A stretch of 64,000 bases of DNA, from positions 1 to 64,000 of the forward strand of contig JAKCPB010001378.1 in assembly GCA_021442155.1 (NCBI GenBank), read 5' to 3'. This document shows, in pieces, positions 1-12,590 of the stretch (its first letter is position 1; every line of letters begins with the position of its first letter). This DNA comes from Cymbidium sinense. Taxonomy: Eukaryota > Streptophyta > Magnoliopsida > Asparagales > Orchidaceae. The notes under the pieces are model-generated. The model saw only the letters and a list, made by a program, of their open reading frames with translations. It was not told the origin of the DNA and did not search any database. The translations under genes were made by a program, and so were the position numbers.

Positions 1-1529
1 AAGCAATCAAGAATATCTTGCTAAACAAACAAACCAAAACCCAAGAAACAAACAGAGTATTAATAAAACAATAACCAAGGCAGTTAATACCAACAAGCTA
101 GCTAAGAATCCACCCCAAAAGCATATATAAAGATAGGTTGGGGAAGAAAACTCCCCACCACAAGCCAATCCAATAAGGGACATTCAAAGCATTAGCAGGA
201 TGATTAGTCACATTAATCCAGATCTGCCCTACCACATAAGGAACATTCATAACAGCAGCAACACTATCCCAATTCAGCCCATAATCCTTGGAGAAATACC
301 CCACAGGCTTGCCATAATAACAATCATTGAGAGTATACAAAACATAGGTTAAGAGCCAGTAGAACAGTTGATTAGGCACAGTGATCTGCACAATACTAGC
401 AACAGTAAAAGGGATACTATAGCAGGTTACAACAAGAGCTCCAAAGGATTAATCGATAAATCAAATCCACAAACATCCAAAATCTTAAAACAAAGAATAA
501 AGCAACATCGACTATAGTACTTCTCAAATAGAAATGACACTCCAATCCAAGAAGGTAACAAAGACAAACCCATTAGATGCGTGGATTACAATATAAACAA
601 TGACCAGTAAATATGATTCACAACACCCCAAATGAGCAAAGAATCCAAAATGTAAATAATCCAGTAATCGAAAGTCACTCCCATCGAGCAAGCAACTAAT
701 GCAACATTGTAAGCCACTAGAATATAAAATAAGAAGATGATTCCAAGTAGAGACATCAATACCAATCAGGAGTTTTAAGAAAATAAAGGTCCAAAACTAG
801 AACTTGCTAAGGCTGTAGCAAGCAAGATGGCAAAAAATAGCAGGAGAAAAACTGGGAGAAGCAGCAGCAGAAAAAAGATGTAGCAGACCGAACCCACAGT
901 GATGAAAAAACCAAATCAACAAACAAATCAACAAACAACCATGGTAGCAAACTCCAAAACCCAAAAAGCAATTAAACCCAATCCATTCCAAGATAAGGAT
1001 TTCGCACCAAAATAACCATTAAAAGAGACCTGTATTACAATTTCTTCCCTCAGGAAAGCATGTCGAGGTTATGCATTATATAAGCAAGGACACTGAGAAA
1101 GTCCCAAGCCCAACAACCAACCAAAATCCTTTCAAAGATAAGTGATGGAACCTTTATGAATAAGGCCTTTAAGGAGTAGAGAGTTCCAAGGAATGTAAGC
1201 ATCAGCCAAAGAAGTACTATAATCATCAAAATAAAAAATGCAACCTGCATAATGCACATTAATCTGATGCCTAGAATCAACATAGTTAGTAGCAATGCTC
1301 CAAGCCATATTGTCAGTGAGAAAAAACTGGTTAAAGGAGTTAGTATAAAAGTCTAAGCCCATCAAAATAGATAACTTCCTCCAGCCAAAAACAGAAAGCT
1401 TCCAACTAAAGGAGAAGGTAAAGGCAAAGAAGTCATGGCAAAGAGCACAAGACAAAGAATGATATCATGAGGAGTATCCATAAAGAACACAAGGAAACAA
1501 AACCAAAAAAAAGGGAGGCAAAAGAGGAG
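1..1529 (-). other. LINE1 long 3' untranslated region, incomplete
   Basis: This stretch lies 3' of the ORF2 end on the minus strand and continues past the window edge. Its minus strand is T/G-rich, like the 1.7-2.2 kb 3' regions of the LINEs at 41114, 51054 and 55831. Several short hydrophobic reading frames (for example 797-991 and 98-391) result from T-rich composition in all frames; I see no conserved protein domain in them. No host gene is visible. Confidence 0.6.
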
Positions 1530-2461
1530 AATTAGATTCGAGGTAAGGAAGCCCAGAGTTGTCCAAGTTAACTGCACCACGCAAGTATTTGGGTAATGTA
1601 AATTGATCAAAGAAGATGATACCGTTTAATCTCGCACTGATTTGTAAGGTAATCAAGACAGCATTACCTTCATGCCAAACATGAGTGATGGTAAAATTCT
1701 TGAGAGAGAGGAGCCCTAGTTTGCTTGAGGAGGTAGTACAAACAAGCATTGCTCATATTGGTAGAAGTCAAAAGATCAATCAGTAGAAGAGAGTCCACCT
1801 CTATCCAAATATTGAGCCAGCCATTTTGAATACAAATTTCTAAAGCTTTGTGGACTGCCATAAGCTCAAGATAAGGACAAGTGGAAATAAGGGGATAAGC
1901 AAATGCACATAGGACTATACCCTTAGAATCTCGAAAATGCCTCCACAACCGTGAGCCATTATGAGACAGAGCCAAAGATAATTTTAATAATATGATCAAG
2001 AGGTTTTTCCAAAAAACCATTCTATCATTTCATAGTAAGTCGGTCTAGAAGGTTGAGGCCCGCTTATTGGCTTGATTTACATTCTTTAAAATGTTTGTGT
2101 TGAATTGTGGCTTTAAACAAGTCACAAATTTTGTTTTTAGTTCTAGCAATAATCCTCATGTGATTCATAGAATCCCATGATGTTTAGCATCATTTCGGTC
2201 CATCCATATGAACCAAATAAGAGTAATGGTGATTATGATTTTAATATGACCTTTAATTGCATTGTCAAAGTAAACTTCAAGAAGTTGATATAAATTAAAA
2301 GAACAATTAAAATTGACAAAGGTTGAATAGATCGTCATACCAAATCCAAATTTTAGAGGCAATAGCTCCATTAACAAAAACATGGTTAACATTCTCAATA
2401 TGAGAACAACATTGACATTTAGAGGGTAAATAAAACCCCTTACCCCACAACAAAGAGTCAA
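1530..2461 (-). pseudogene. LINE1 zf-RVT-like and RNase H C-terminal region
   Basis: At 2165-2461 the minus strand encodes GHIKIIITITLIWFIWMDRNDAKHHG in fragments, the conserved stretch just after the zf-RVT-like domain of plant L1 ORF2. At 1760-2020 it encodes an RNase H fold ending with KALEICIQNGWLNIWIEVDS, which holds the E and D positions of RVT_3 RNase H. At 1640-1700 there is the C-terminal HVWHEGNAV block with the histidine-arginine/asparagine region typical of the family. The ORF appears to end near 1530 after NLDNSGLPYLES. Frames change at least twice. Identity with the LINE at 55831 is high enough to align by eye (for example around 2190-2300 versus 60680-60780). Confidence 0.8.
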
Positions 2462-2479
2462 CAGAATAAAGTTTTTAGG

Positions 2480-4095
2480 ATACGTAGAACAGAGTAAGAA
2501 GAGGGGATATTGTTATTCCAAATTTTGGAGAACACAATAGAAGAATCGAGTGTCTTTAGTGTGAAGCCACACATTTTAAGGTTGAAATCCCATTATGAGA
2601 TAGCTTAAAGATAATCTGATCATGATTGTTAGAGTGATAGAATATTAGTAATCATATTTAAGAAAGTGGAAGGAATAGAATCAATAATCTTAGTAGTGTT
2701 CCACTTGGTTTTGCCGTAATGAATTAACTCTAAGAGCAAGTGGAGTGAGTGTAGAGTAAGTCATCAATGGATCCACAACCACTCTCTTGCCAAAAGAAGG
2801 AATTGCCGTGAGTTTATGCCCAAAAAAATTAAGGATTCTGATCCCATTTGACGTAACAAAGTCTTCTCCATACGAGAATCACCCAATTTAAAGGGACAAA
2901 TGAGAGGATGTTTACCCCGGCAATATTTAGAAGTCATGAAATTCCCAAAGACTATTTTTGCTCCTAAAATTCCACCAAAGTTTGTAAGAGAAGGCATTGA
3001 TAACTTCTTTGATGGATTTACAACCCGCACCTCCCTTCAAGAGTACCACAATTTTTGGACCAAGATGACCAAGGCATTTTTTTTAGAGGAGGTATTGGTT
3101 CCCTAAGAATTTGTTTAAGACGCCTCAATTCTATTGATGGTAGAGTTGGTAGGCACAATGGTTTGAGAAGGTATATAGGCATGGAATTTAGAGTGCTCTT
3201 GATCAAGGTACCACCAAAAAAGAGAGTAAATGAAATTCCCAAACCGAAATTTTGTTAGAAATTTTTGAATTAGATCATCAAAAGGTGTGATCTTTTGGCC
3301 TTTAAAGAGTGAGCCCCAAGGTAATTAAGAGGAAGTTGATTTTGCTTAAAATTAGTAATTAATATTTGGTTAAGTCTATTAGTGGAATCTTAGTTGAAGG
3401 AATAAAACTACATTTTCCTTCATTAAGAAAAGGCCACTAACTTTACCAAAATCATTTAAGGTTCTTAATGGTTTTAACATGTTGAAGGAGCCGATAAGAT
3501 AATGAAATCATCTCAAAGCTAAGATGAGAAATAGGAAGCCTCCATGAGTTTTAAAAGACATATTAGATTATTATAAAAAGATCATTAAGGCTCCTGCGTA
3601 TTCAATAGGATGATAAAAAGAGAAGGTGATAGTGGTCACCCTCAAACCATGGCTAAGGAAAGAAACCTATGGACTCACCATTCAAGATAACCAAAACCTA
3701 CATTCGTGATACACCTTTTATAATCCTAAAACTATCGATAAACCAAACAAATTCAGATTTGAAAGAGAAAATCCCAAGAGAGATTATCAAAGGCTTTAGC
3801 GATGTCCAATTTGAATAAGATGTTGCCTCCTGAAGGGACATCAATGTCATGAACCATTTGAAAGAAGAATATTATCCGATATTACTCGGTTTAACAAAAC
3901 AGCTTTGATTTGGGAGATGATTTAGGAAGCAAAGGCTAAGTCTATTGTTTATTAATTTAGCAATGAGTTTTGAAAAAGGTGCAAAGACTAATCGTAAAAT
4001 TGCCCCAAGATTTGTGGATTGTTATTTGGAAATAAGGACAATGGTGCTAAAAAGTATTTGGGAATAGGATTGCCATCAAAGAAATCAACAAAGAT
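2480..4095 (-). pseudogene. LINE1 reverse transcriptase, decayed
   Basis: Minus-strand translation shows RT motif A as LDIAKAFDNLSWDF near 3780-3850, preceded by VHDIDVPSGGNILFK. It is the counterpart of the same motif in the LINEs at 41114 and 55831. The active-site region that reads SHLSFADDFII in those copies is at about 3490-3530, but here one base is missing between TTT and GATGAT, so the FADD motif is frameshifted. Downstream, toward lower coordinates, 2764-3242 contains pieces such as LIKSTLNSMPIYLL and REPIPPLKKM that match the thumb/connection region of related elements. The enzyme would have made cDNA by target-primed reverse transcription. The gene is broken by several frameshifts and is not expected to make protein. 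Confidence 0.8.
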
Positions 4096-4100
4096 CAACT

Positions 4101-5023
4101 AGGTTTATTTTTAGTGATTTAGGAGTCAAGTTTAAAGAAGGTTTTTGTGGTTTTTGGTTTATGGTTGTGGTTTGTTGGGTTAAAGGATATTTAGATTTAG
4201 TATTTTTTAAAGTTTGTGGGTTTGGGGATTCTATCTTTATGATCATTTATTTTTGAAAAATTAAGAAATATTCAGTTATTTAAAGTTATAGGTTATTTAC
4301 AGAAGTTTTATTTAATTTTTAGGAGTTTTAGGTTTGCATTTTCCATTTTAGTTTATTTTAAATTAGTAAGTTATATTTTTTTTATTTTAGTAGTTTAGGT
4401 TTTTATTATGTTTATTAGATTTTATTTTTGGTCCATTTTGGATTTTATTTAGAGGTTGTTTTAGTTATCTCATTATTAGTTCAAGATTAGAGTTAAATTT
4501 ATTTTATGGGTCAGATACATTTTAGTAGTTTATTTTATGTAGTTTATTTATTTCTTATTCTTGGTTTTATTTTAATTTTAGATTTTATTTTTTAGATTTT
4601 TAGGAGATTTTAAAAAAAATTTTAGGTATTTTAATGTTATTTTTAGTTTATTTTTATTTTGGTTTTAGTTACATGATTTTAAAGATTTTATTTTACAATT
4701 ATTTTATTATATTTTCCAGAAAATTTTAGCTTATTTAGATGTTTTTAGATTTTACATTTTATTTTATTTTGGTATGTTTATTTATTTATTTATTTTGGTT
4801 TATTTAAAAAATTTAGTTTTTTTAGCATGGATTAGTTATGGGATAGTTTAGTCCAAGTGGCATTAAAGATTTAGGTTTAATGTTTGGCCATTTTGGTTAA
4901 TCAAGTTAGATTTTATTTTGTGGTTTTGGGGTTTATTTAGGTTTATGGTTTTTGTGGTTTAAGGTTGGTTTAGTGGTTTGGTTTTAGGTTTATGGTTCTA
5001 GTTTTAGAGGGTTTGGTTTTGTA
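4101..5023 (+). repeat. Degenerate telomere-like satellite, G-strand on top
   Basis: Dense TTTAGG, TTTTAGG and TTTATTTTA words with few perfect TTTAGGG heptamers, on the top strand. The array begins directly at the truncated 5' end of the minus-strand LINE and ends at the poly(T) (minus-strand poly(A)) of a retrocopy at 5024. There is no gene in it. Confidence 0.85.
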
Positions 5024-5345
5024 TTTTTTAACAGAACAAGCATGATTCAACATTTCTTCCAATTTTATCAACCAAGAATACACCATGTTTTCTAAGACAC
5101 AGTCATCATATAAAAATGAGAGGTGAGTAATTAAAACCAGATAAGAAGAATCATATCTACTTAAAGACAGATAGTAGAAGATCAACTTGCTTTCTAGTTT
5201 TATCAAAACCATTTTCAAGGATCCACCCTCATATCCCAATCCTTCCATAACCAGAACAATCTAGCTCCTTTATAACTAACTATTAACCAATATAAAAGAT
5301 CTCTAGAACCACCTAAGGAGATAATATTTATTAGCTATGAGTAGA
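5024..5345 (-). pseudogene. Retrocopy of glycine-rich RNA-binding protein mRNA, 3' part (copy G1)
   Basis: On the minus strand this is a diverged copy of the retrocopies at 8772, 53031 and 55113. The shared blocks are a GGTTATGGA..GGTGGATCC stretch (glycine-rich tail, near 5215-5260), a segment reading GTCTTAGAAAACATGG (about 5085-5100), and the terminal segment TGGTTGATAAAATTGG followed by GAAATGTTGAAT. It ends in an A-run at about 5024-5032 that is joined to satellite. It is the most decayed of the four copies: the WRN C-terminus and the RRM end are not recognisable. It is inserted in TTTAGG-type satellite with its poly(A) side toward the CCTAAA strand. It cannot encode protein. Confidence 0.65.
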
Positions 5346-8300
5346 TTGGTTTGTGGTTTATGGTTTATTTTATTTTATTTTGATATTTTAGGTTTAGTTT
5401 TTTTATTTATTTTATTTTTAGGTTTTTTTAAGTTTAGAGGTTTTAGGTTTTGTATTTGTGGTTTTTTTTTACAGGGGTTTGTGGGTTTAGTTTGGGTTTA
5501 AATTTTTAGGGTTTGGTTTTGGGTTTAGTGTCATAGATCTTTAATTTATTTAATCAGGTTTGTGGTTTAAGTAGGTTTAGGCCATTTAATTTTTTTTTAT
5601 GTTTAGGTTTAAGCATTTTAAGTTTATTTTATGGTTTTATTTTTAGTTTAGGAGTTTATTTTTATATTATTTTATTTTATTTAGTTTAGGGTTTAGTATT
5701 TATTTTAAGTTTAGTTTAGGTTTTATTTATTTCATTTATTTTACTTTAGGTTTTGGTTTTTTTTAAGTTTAGTTTAGTTTTATTTTATTTTATTTTAGAT
5801 TGTTTATTTTAGTTTAATTTTCATTTGTTTATTTTTTAGGTTTAGGTTTATTTTGTATTTATCTTTTAGAGTTTTATTTTTAGTTTTTTTTTATTTATTT
5901 TATTTTTTTTATTTTTTAGTTTAGTTTAGGTTTTATTTTATTTCTTTAAGTAGTTTGGTTTTTTATTTTATGTTTATTTTAGGTTTTATTTTAGTTTAGG
6001 TTCTTGGTTTATTTTATTTTATTTTATTTTGTTTACATTTTTTATTTTATTTTGGTTTTTTTGTTAAGGTCAGTACACTTTTCAATGGTTTATTTTGGTT
6101 TAGTATTTATTTATTTTTTATTTTTTATTTGTTTTATTTCATCTTATTTCACATCTAGTTTTATTTTATTTAGGTTTTATTCTAGGTTTATTTTATTTTA
6201 ATTTATTTTGGTTTTATATTTATTTTATTTTATTTTAACTTTAAGTTTTTATTTTATTATTTTATTATTTAGATTTTCTTTTATTATTTTATTTTTTGGT
6301 TTAATAAAGTATTTAGGTTTATTTATTAGTGGTATTTTAGTTAGATTAAGTCAGTTATGTCAGCATCATTTTTGGAGGGTATTATTTTATTTAAAAGTTT
6401 ATTTTTTTTTATTATTAGGTTTAGAGTTTTTACATAGGTCAGTGTTAATTCAGTTTGGGTGGGTTATTATTTGGCCTTTATTTTAGTTAGTGGTCAGAGG
6501 TCTAGAGATCAGTGGAAGTTAGTAGGATCATTTAGGTTTAATTTTAAAAAAGCTTTTAATTTAGTTTATTTATTTTATTTTTAATTTATGTTTATTTTAG
6601 TTTGGGTTTATATTTTAGTTTATTTTATTTTATTTAGTTTATTTAGTTTAATTTATTAGGTTTATTAGTTATTTTAGTTTGGTTTATAGTTTAGTTTATT
6701 TATTTTATTTTTTATTTTTTAAGTTTATCATTTAGGTTTTATTTTTTTAATTTATTTTGTGGTTTTATTTTTATTTTATTTTAGGTTTTGGGTTTATTTA
6801 GTTTTATTTATTTATTATTTTGTTTATTTCTTTTATTTATTTAGTTTTATTTATTTAGATTTTTTTTATTTTAGTTTATTATTTTTTTTAGTGTTTAATT
6901 TATTTATTTATTTATTTCTTTTATTTTGTTATTTTATTTTTATTTTTTAGGTTAAGGTTTAGGTTTTAGGTTTATTTATCATTTTTTAGTTTTTTTTTTT
7001 TTTTATTATTTTTTTAGTATTATTTAATTAGTAGTTAGGGTTTAGTTTAGTTAAGTTTTATTTTAGGGTTTAGTTTTATTTATTTAGTATTTGGGTTATT
7101 TTTAGGTTTTTAGTTTTATTTTTGTGGTTTTGATTTATTTTTTTGGGTTTATATATTTTATTTTATATTTTATTTAGGTTTATTATTTTATTACTTTAGT
7201 TTTTTATTTGTTTTATGGTTTAGCATTTAAGCATTTTTTTTTAATTATAATTTTTTTTTTATTTAGTTTTTTTATCTTATTTATTTTTTATTTTATTATT
7301 TAGTTTTTATTTATTTAGGGTTTAGGATTTTATTTAGGTTTAGGTTTTTTACAATTTTATTTTATTTTTTTTTATTTATTTTTATTTTCCTTTAGAAGTA
7401 TTATTTATTCTTTAAGTTTTAGTTTTATTTAGTTATCAATTTTCAGTTATTTTATATAATTTGTTATTTATCAAGTGTTGATTTATGTGTTTGAATATTC
7501 TTTTAATTATTTAATATTATTAATTTATATTTCTTAGAGTTTATTTAGTCATATTCTTTACCATCAATTTTAGGTTTTATTTCTTTTGATGTATTTTTTT
7601 TTATTTTGTTTATTTTTGGTTTATTTTTGGTTTATTTTTTTTAGGTTTATGTTTTAATTTAGTTTTTATTTTATTTTATTTAAGATTTGTTTTATTTTTA
7701 TTTTAGTTTATTTATTTTATTTAGGTTTTATTTTTTTTAGTTTATGTTTTATTTATTTTATTTTTTAGTTTTATTTTTATTTTATTTTCTTTTAGGTTTA
7801 GCTATTTAGGTTTTAGTTTGTTTTTATTTTATTTTTTTATTTATTTTATTTTGGTTTAAGTTTTATTATTTTATTTTATTTTATTTTATATAGTTTAGGT
7901 TTAGGATTTAGCTTTTTTTGTGGTTTAGATTTAGTTTTTGTTTATTTTTAGGTTTTATTTTAAGTTTAGTTTAGGTTTATTTTTGTTTATTTTATTTTAT
8001 TTAGTTTAAGTTTAGGTTTAGGGTTTAGGTTTTATTTATTTTTAGTTTATTTTATATTATTGCTTGGTTTAGGATTATTTTATTTTCTTTATTTTTTATT
8101 TTATGTTAAATTTTTAGTTTGGTTTTATTTTTTATTTTATCTTACATTTATTTTTTTTAGTTTTTTTTATTTATTATTATTTTATTTATTTTAGTTTATT
8201 TTATTTTTATTTTAGTTTAATTTTATTTTATTTAGGCTTTTATTTTTTATTTTATTTTTTTTAGTTTTTTTTATTATTTATTTTAGTTTATTTTATTTTT

Positions 8301-8771
8301 ATTTTATTTTATTTTTAGGTTTAGGTTTATGTTTTATTTTATTTTATTTTATTTATTTTATTATTTTTACTTAGGTTTATTTTTATTTATTTTATTTTTT
8401 TATTTTATTTATTTATTTAGGTTTTATTTTTTTTATTTAGGTTTATTTTTTTTATTTATATTTTATTTATTTTATTTTTATTATTTTTTTTATTTTATTT
8501 ATTATTTATTTTTTATTTTTTATTTTATTTTATTTTTTTTTTTTTCATTTTTATTTTATTTTATTATTTTAGATTTTTTATTTTTTAGTTTTATCATTAT
8601 TACATTTATTTATTTATATTTAGAGTCATTTTTAGTAGTATTTTTTTTTATTATTTTATTTATTTTTTTTATTATTTTTTTTAATTTAGTTTATTTATTT
8701 ATTTATTTATTTTAGGTTTTAAGTTTAGTGTTCATTTTTTAGGGTTTTGGTTTTTATTTATTTATTTTTTT
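5346..8771 (+). repeat. T-rich degenerate telomere-like satellite
   Basis: 3.4 kb of TTTTA, TTTATTTTA and TTTAGG words on the top strand, almost free of C. The TTTAGG content falls in the middle (roughly 6000-8700), where long runs are only TTTTA/TTTAT. Long apparent reading frames here (for example 6004-6201 and 8329-8715, all F/Y/L/I) are composition artefacts of C-poor, T-rich DNA and are not genes. I do not see the poly(T)-AAATTAAGTAAAC monomer head found in the other arrays. Confidence 0.85.
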
Positions 8772-9166
8772 AACAAAGAACTTTAACATTCTTTTCATCA
8801 ACCAAGTAACACACCAAGTTTCTAAGACACAAGTGCTTTAAGATTTAAATGAGCACGATAGTAAAATCAAAAACCCTAGATAACTAGAACCCATATTATG
8901 TAGACATTTTCCACAAGAAGTGAGACCAGTGACTTCTTCTCTATAAAAGCCTTTTGAGTTTTAGATCCACATTCATATCATCTCTCCCTCCTCCACCACC
9001 ATGGTTGTAATTATGCCGCTTTGCCCATAACACCACTTTACCACCACCTCCATATATCCAACAAGACTTGATACCACCATCAGGATACTATCTTCACCTT
9101 ACCTTGATCTGCATCTAGATACTACAATGATGTTCTTTCCATCAAGGTTCACCATTCTTAGGTTTA
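8772..9166 (-). pseudogene. Retrocopy of glycine-rich RNA-binding protein mRNA, 3' part (copy G2)
   Basis: The minus strand starts at about 9166 with AAGAATGGTGAACCTTGATGG, the NGENLDG element at the end of the RRM in plant glycine-rich RNA-binding proteins (GRP7-like). It then has GGTGG-rich glycine codons, stops, and the 3' UTR segment CTTAGAAACTTGGTGTG, and ends in an A-run at 8765-8772. The 5' breakpoint (CCTAAGAATGG) is the same as in the plus-strand copies at 53031 and 55113. The copies therefore derive from one 5'-truncated insertion that was later multiplied with the satellite. Frameshifts abolish coding. Confidence 0.75.
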
Positions 9167-9884
9167 CATTAGATTTATTGGTTTTAGGGTTTATTTTTAA
9201 TTTATTTGATTTAGTAGTTTTTAAGTATGGTTTATTGCCTAGGGTTTAGGTTTTAGGATTTAGTTTAGGGTTTGTGGTTTTAAGGTTTAGCTGCCTAAGG
9301 TTTAGTTTAGGATATTTTATTTTTTATATTTTATTATTTTTTAATTTTTAAAATTAATTAAATATGGTAGTTTATTTATATTTTTCATTTATTTTAGATT
9401 ATTTTATTTATTATTTTATTTAGTTTATTTTATTTTTATTTAGTTTAGTTTACTTTTTTTAGGTTTATTTATTTTAGTTTAGGTTTTTTATTTTTCTTTA
9501 TTTTTATGTTTTAGTTTAGGTTTAGTTTATTTTTTTTTAGTTTTTTTTAGTTTAGTTTTATTTTTATTTTTTTTACTTAGGTTTTTTATTTTATTTTCTT
9601 GTTTATGTTTTAGGTTTTATTTTAAGTTTATTTTAGGTTTTTTTTAGGTTTTGGTTAATTTTAGTTTATTTTATTTTATTTAGCTATGGTTTATTTATTT
9701 TATTTTAGGTTTAGTTTAGTTTTATTTATTTTAATTTATTTTAATTTAGGTTTAGTTTATGTTATCTTGTTTATTTTATTTTAGTTTAGGTTTAGGTTTT
9801 TTTTATTTTAGTTTAATGTTTAGGTTTTTTTTTAAGTTTTATTTTTCAGGTTTATTTTTTAGGTTTAGGTTTTTATTTAGTTAC
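9167..9884 (+). repeat. Telomere-like satellite, G-strand on top
   Basis: TTTAGG/TTTAGGG words dominate 9200-9310, then TTTATTTTA words with TTTAGG to 9884. It ends abruptly at the Gypsy protease fragment. No gene. Confidence 0.85.
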
Positions 9885-10120
9885 ATTCAACGATGAAGAC
9901 TTACTCCTATGAACGGCCAAGCTCAACTACCTCTTTACGTTACAATGGATGTTGGCAGATATATCAGTTTTGGTTGACCCAGGTGTATGTATCAACATTA
10001 TGAATTTAAGAACCCTTGCCTACTGAGGATTGACATCTCCAAACTCCAAAAGAAGGATGATGTTGAGAGGATTCAATGAACAAGGAGAGCTGGTGTTTAT
10101 TTATTTTGCATGTATGGGGT
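9885..10120 (+). pseudogene. Gypsy retropepsin, N-terminal half
   Basis: The translation shows TFNDEDL, then SVLVDPGVCINIMNL and later MMLRGFNEQGELV. This is the active-site flap region of plant Gypsy protease: family members read (A/V)LIDSGSSLNVM and later a RGFN or RAFDG word. The catalytic D is kept, but the following residues read PG instead of SG/TG, and stops occur after DLL and after RTLAY. Coding similarity ends near 10115, where sequence that also occurs inverted at 39.1-41.0 kb begins. The missing C-terminal half is found at 17480. Confidence 0.65.
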
Positions 10121-11965
10121 ACTTTTGAGGTGATTGTACAACATTGAGGTATGATGTACCAGATAGAGCATCACCTACAATGGACCTAATCACATAATAA
10201 GGCATGGGTCTTCTAATGTAGAGATTTTTCACTTTACATGGATGAATAAAGTAGGTTTATATTAAACCAAGTTCTTAAGTTTCCTATGGAGGTAAGCCTC
10301 CATAGTTAATTACATCAAAGAAATAAAATTAAGAATACTCATTAAAGTAGACAATTATCATCTCCAAAGATTTCAAGGTTAGACTATCAAAGGGATTTGT
10401 TGTATTTGGAAAATCAATTGGGAAAGTTCAAGGAGAAGACTTATTTTTGGAATCCAAATGAAATAAGTAGGAAATGCTCATGATACTAGGAAGCTAGTCA
10501 GAGCATTCCAATCTATCCTGGTTGGGCTTTATAATTTTGAAGTTGAGATTTATATGTTTTGAGTTGAAATTTAATTAGATTACTGTGGCTTATAATCCAC
10601 CAACACAAGGTTGTGGGAATGCCTAAGAGGTGAGGATTTATGCTCATAGCCCAAAAGGAAATAGCTACCTGATCCTAAATCTAGGGAGCTTTAGTATGAG
10701 CTAAAGCAACCTAAATCTAAGTGATAAGTGGACATAAGGGTTTACCTCCATAAAGAGAGAATAAATTGTCTAACTGACTTATAACCACCTAGAGTGGCTA
10801 ACTCCTCATATTTTAAAACCATGTAGTCCGCCTTATGAATTGCAAGATAGCTAGGTAGTTATTTAATTAGAAAGAGACTAAAGTCCTAAACACACTAAGA
10901 GACTAAAGCATGAGGTATGAGCATATGACTTAATCTATAGATGCAAAATCTTTTCAAATTTTATTTCATTTTAGACATCATTTTGATAGAGGTTTTAGGA
11001 TTTCTTATGCCTAAATGCATGATGAAATAGGTTATGGGTCAAATCAGCTAGAAGAAGGTGTTCCACCACAAGGGATGCCCTCACAGTCAAGCATTCCTTT
11101 ATCATGCAAGGATGGAGATCCTTCATGTTCAAGAGAGAAAGAATATGCATGCATGATGTGAAACATACAACCATAGCTAAGGGGTTGCTAAATCTTTTAA
11201 TTATCTTATTTATGTCTTTTTTATGATGAGGTTATGAGTTGTTTAAAATTTAGTTATGAGTGATTAGTTGGGTAGAAAAAGTTATATTTTATCCTAAGAG
11301 CCTAATCATATCCAAGCCACATTAAAGCATCAATCATTTAAGAAACTATGAAAAGCATGAAATCCTAATGCACAATGTAAACATAACATCAAACAATTAT
11401 ATAAACTATCACAAAAGAATGAAAGGTCAAATGGTACCTCATAACCAAGAGAGAGAAAAGATGGGTAGTAGCTCTACCCTTATACAACCGAATATGAAAG
11501 AATAATTATAATTGTATTAAATGCTATAGGGTCTTCTTTCTTCATATCTCCATTTTGATTTGGTTCCTTCTTTGATTTGATGGTGCTTTCAAAGGCATCA
11601 CAGCACCGTGATAAAGCCTTCGCCACCGCTCATCCTAATCTCCATAGCACTAATCCTAATTCCTATTGCAAAAAATTACATTTATGTGGAAAAGTAAATC
11701 TAACTACACCTGCAAAATAGAGGTTAGCTAAATATACATATAATCCCAAGCAGTTGTATTTATAATTTAGACTTAGCACCCTACACATGGGTAACTAAGC
11801 CCACTGTCCTAACTTGGATTATGCTTAAGGATTTAAGCAACCTGCAAAAAGAGCATTCACATTTATTTTAAGCATCCCTTAAGCATAATCTAGAAAAACA
11901 TGATTAGCTAATATTGGCCTATCATCTCCCAAAGCATACACCCTAACATCCAATCTAAAATAATA
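10088..11965 (+). repeat. LTR-retrotransposon-like segment, inverted duplicate of 39080-41030
   Basis: This segment has a clear reverse-complement partner at 39080-41030. Matching landmarks include GGTGTTTATTT (10088 and 41020), the AGAAGAAGGTGTTCCAC block (about 11050 and 40010), AGAGAGAAAGAATATGCATG (11130 and 39945), and TTACCCATGTGTAG-type sequence (11785 and 39305). I find no intact reading frame. It may be LTR or untranslated leader of a Gypsy relative; the frame near 10130-10300 has weak pol-like words but too many stops to call. Confidence 0.6.
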
Positions 11966-12590
11966 CATCATAAAACAAACATATCACATCATACACCATC
12001 CTAACTTAGAGCACTTAATTCTAATGTGTGTATTAAGGCTTGTGTGGTAAGTCTTGTTAGCATTAGTGTTGTATTTTCTAAGTGTAGAAGGATTCAATTT
12101 AACATGAAAGGTTGATTTCACTTGAAGTAGTTTAATTGATTTGAGAATTTTAATTTGTGTTTGCTTTTGTTTCATTTGATTACACTTAGCAACTAAGTGT
12201 TATAAAGAGAGGAAAAGAGGATTTCCTTCTTTCGTCCCTACCTTAAGTCACTTTCTAAAGTATATTAATTTAATTTAGTTCTCTTTAGTGAATGGCTTAT
12301 TAAATGATTTAATTAATCCTAAGTTTAGGTTCACTTTAAATAATCCTATTCAAAATGAAGATTAATTTAATTGAATTACTACCACATGACATATATTAAA
12401 TCATTCCTTTCCCTCACATGTAACATGCATATGATTTAATCCTAAGTGTATCTCACTTAAATGATGAATGTATGTGTATGTTTAGAATTTATATTTTATT
12501 TGATTGAATTATTTAAACATATTAATTTAAAACTTTATCCAAATTCTTATACAAAAGGACAAAAGAATGAAATTAAATAGGCATGTGACG
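11966..12590. other. AT-rich stretch, no gene seen
   Basis: AT-rich, with TTAATTTAATT words. No domain or reading frame is recognisable. The inverted similarity to the 39 kb region fades out here. Confidence 0.4.

Larger units (their letters stand above)
1..4100 (-). mobile_element. L1-type LINE remnant, 5'-truncated (LINE1)
   Basis: Read on the minus strand this is the back two thirds of a non-LTR retrotransposon. From right to left I see the reverse transcriptase core, a thumb/zf-RVT-like region, an RNase H domain and then a long 3' region that runs off the left edge, so the poly(A) end is not in the window. It lines up domain by domain with the plus-strand LINEs at 41114 and 55831. The 5' end stops inside the RT region at about 4095 and passes directly into TTTAGG-type satellite, as expected of a 5'-truncated insertion. 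Many stops and frameshifts make it inactive. The poly(A) side faces left, the same polarity relative to the G-rich satellite strand as every other retro-insert here. The exact right boundary is uncertain by about 15 bases. Confidence 0.88.

Noticed and set aside
2900..3258. Plus-strand frames at 2900-3106 and 3055-3258
   Set aside because: They are the antisense of the minus-strand LINE reverse transcriptase.
6004..8715. Long hydrophobic frames (F, Y, L, I only) in the T-rich satellite
   Set aside because: The top strand almost lacks C and stop codons are thinned by composition; the frames have no domain, no complexity and no conservation between monomers.
4101..9884. A true chromosome end (functional telomere) in this window
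   Set aside because: The arrays are degenerate, contain other elements, and are followed on both sides by more sequence; they are interstitial or subterminal, not a terminal TTTAGGG array.
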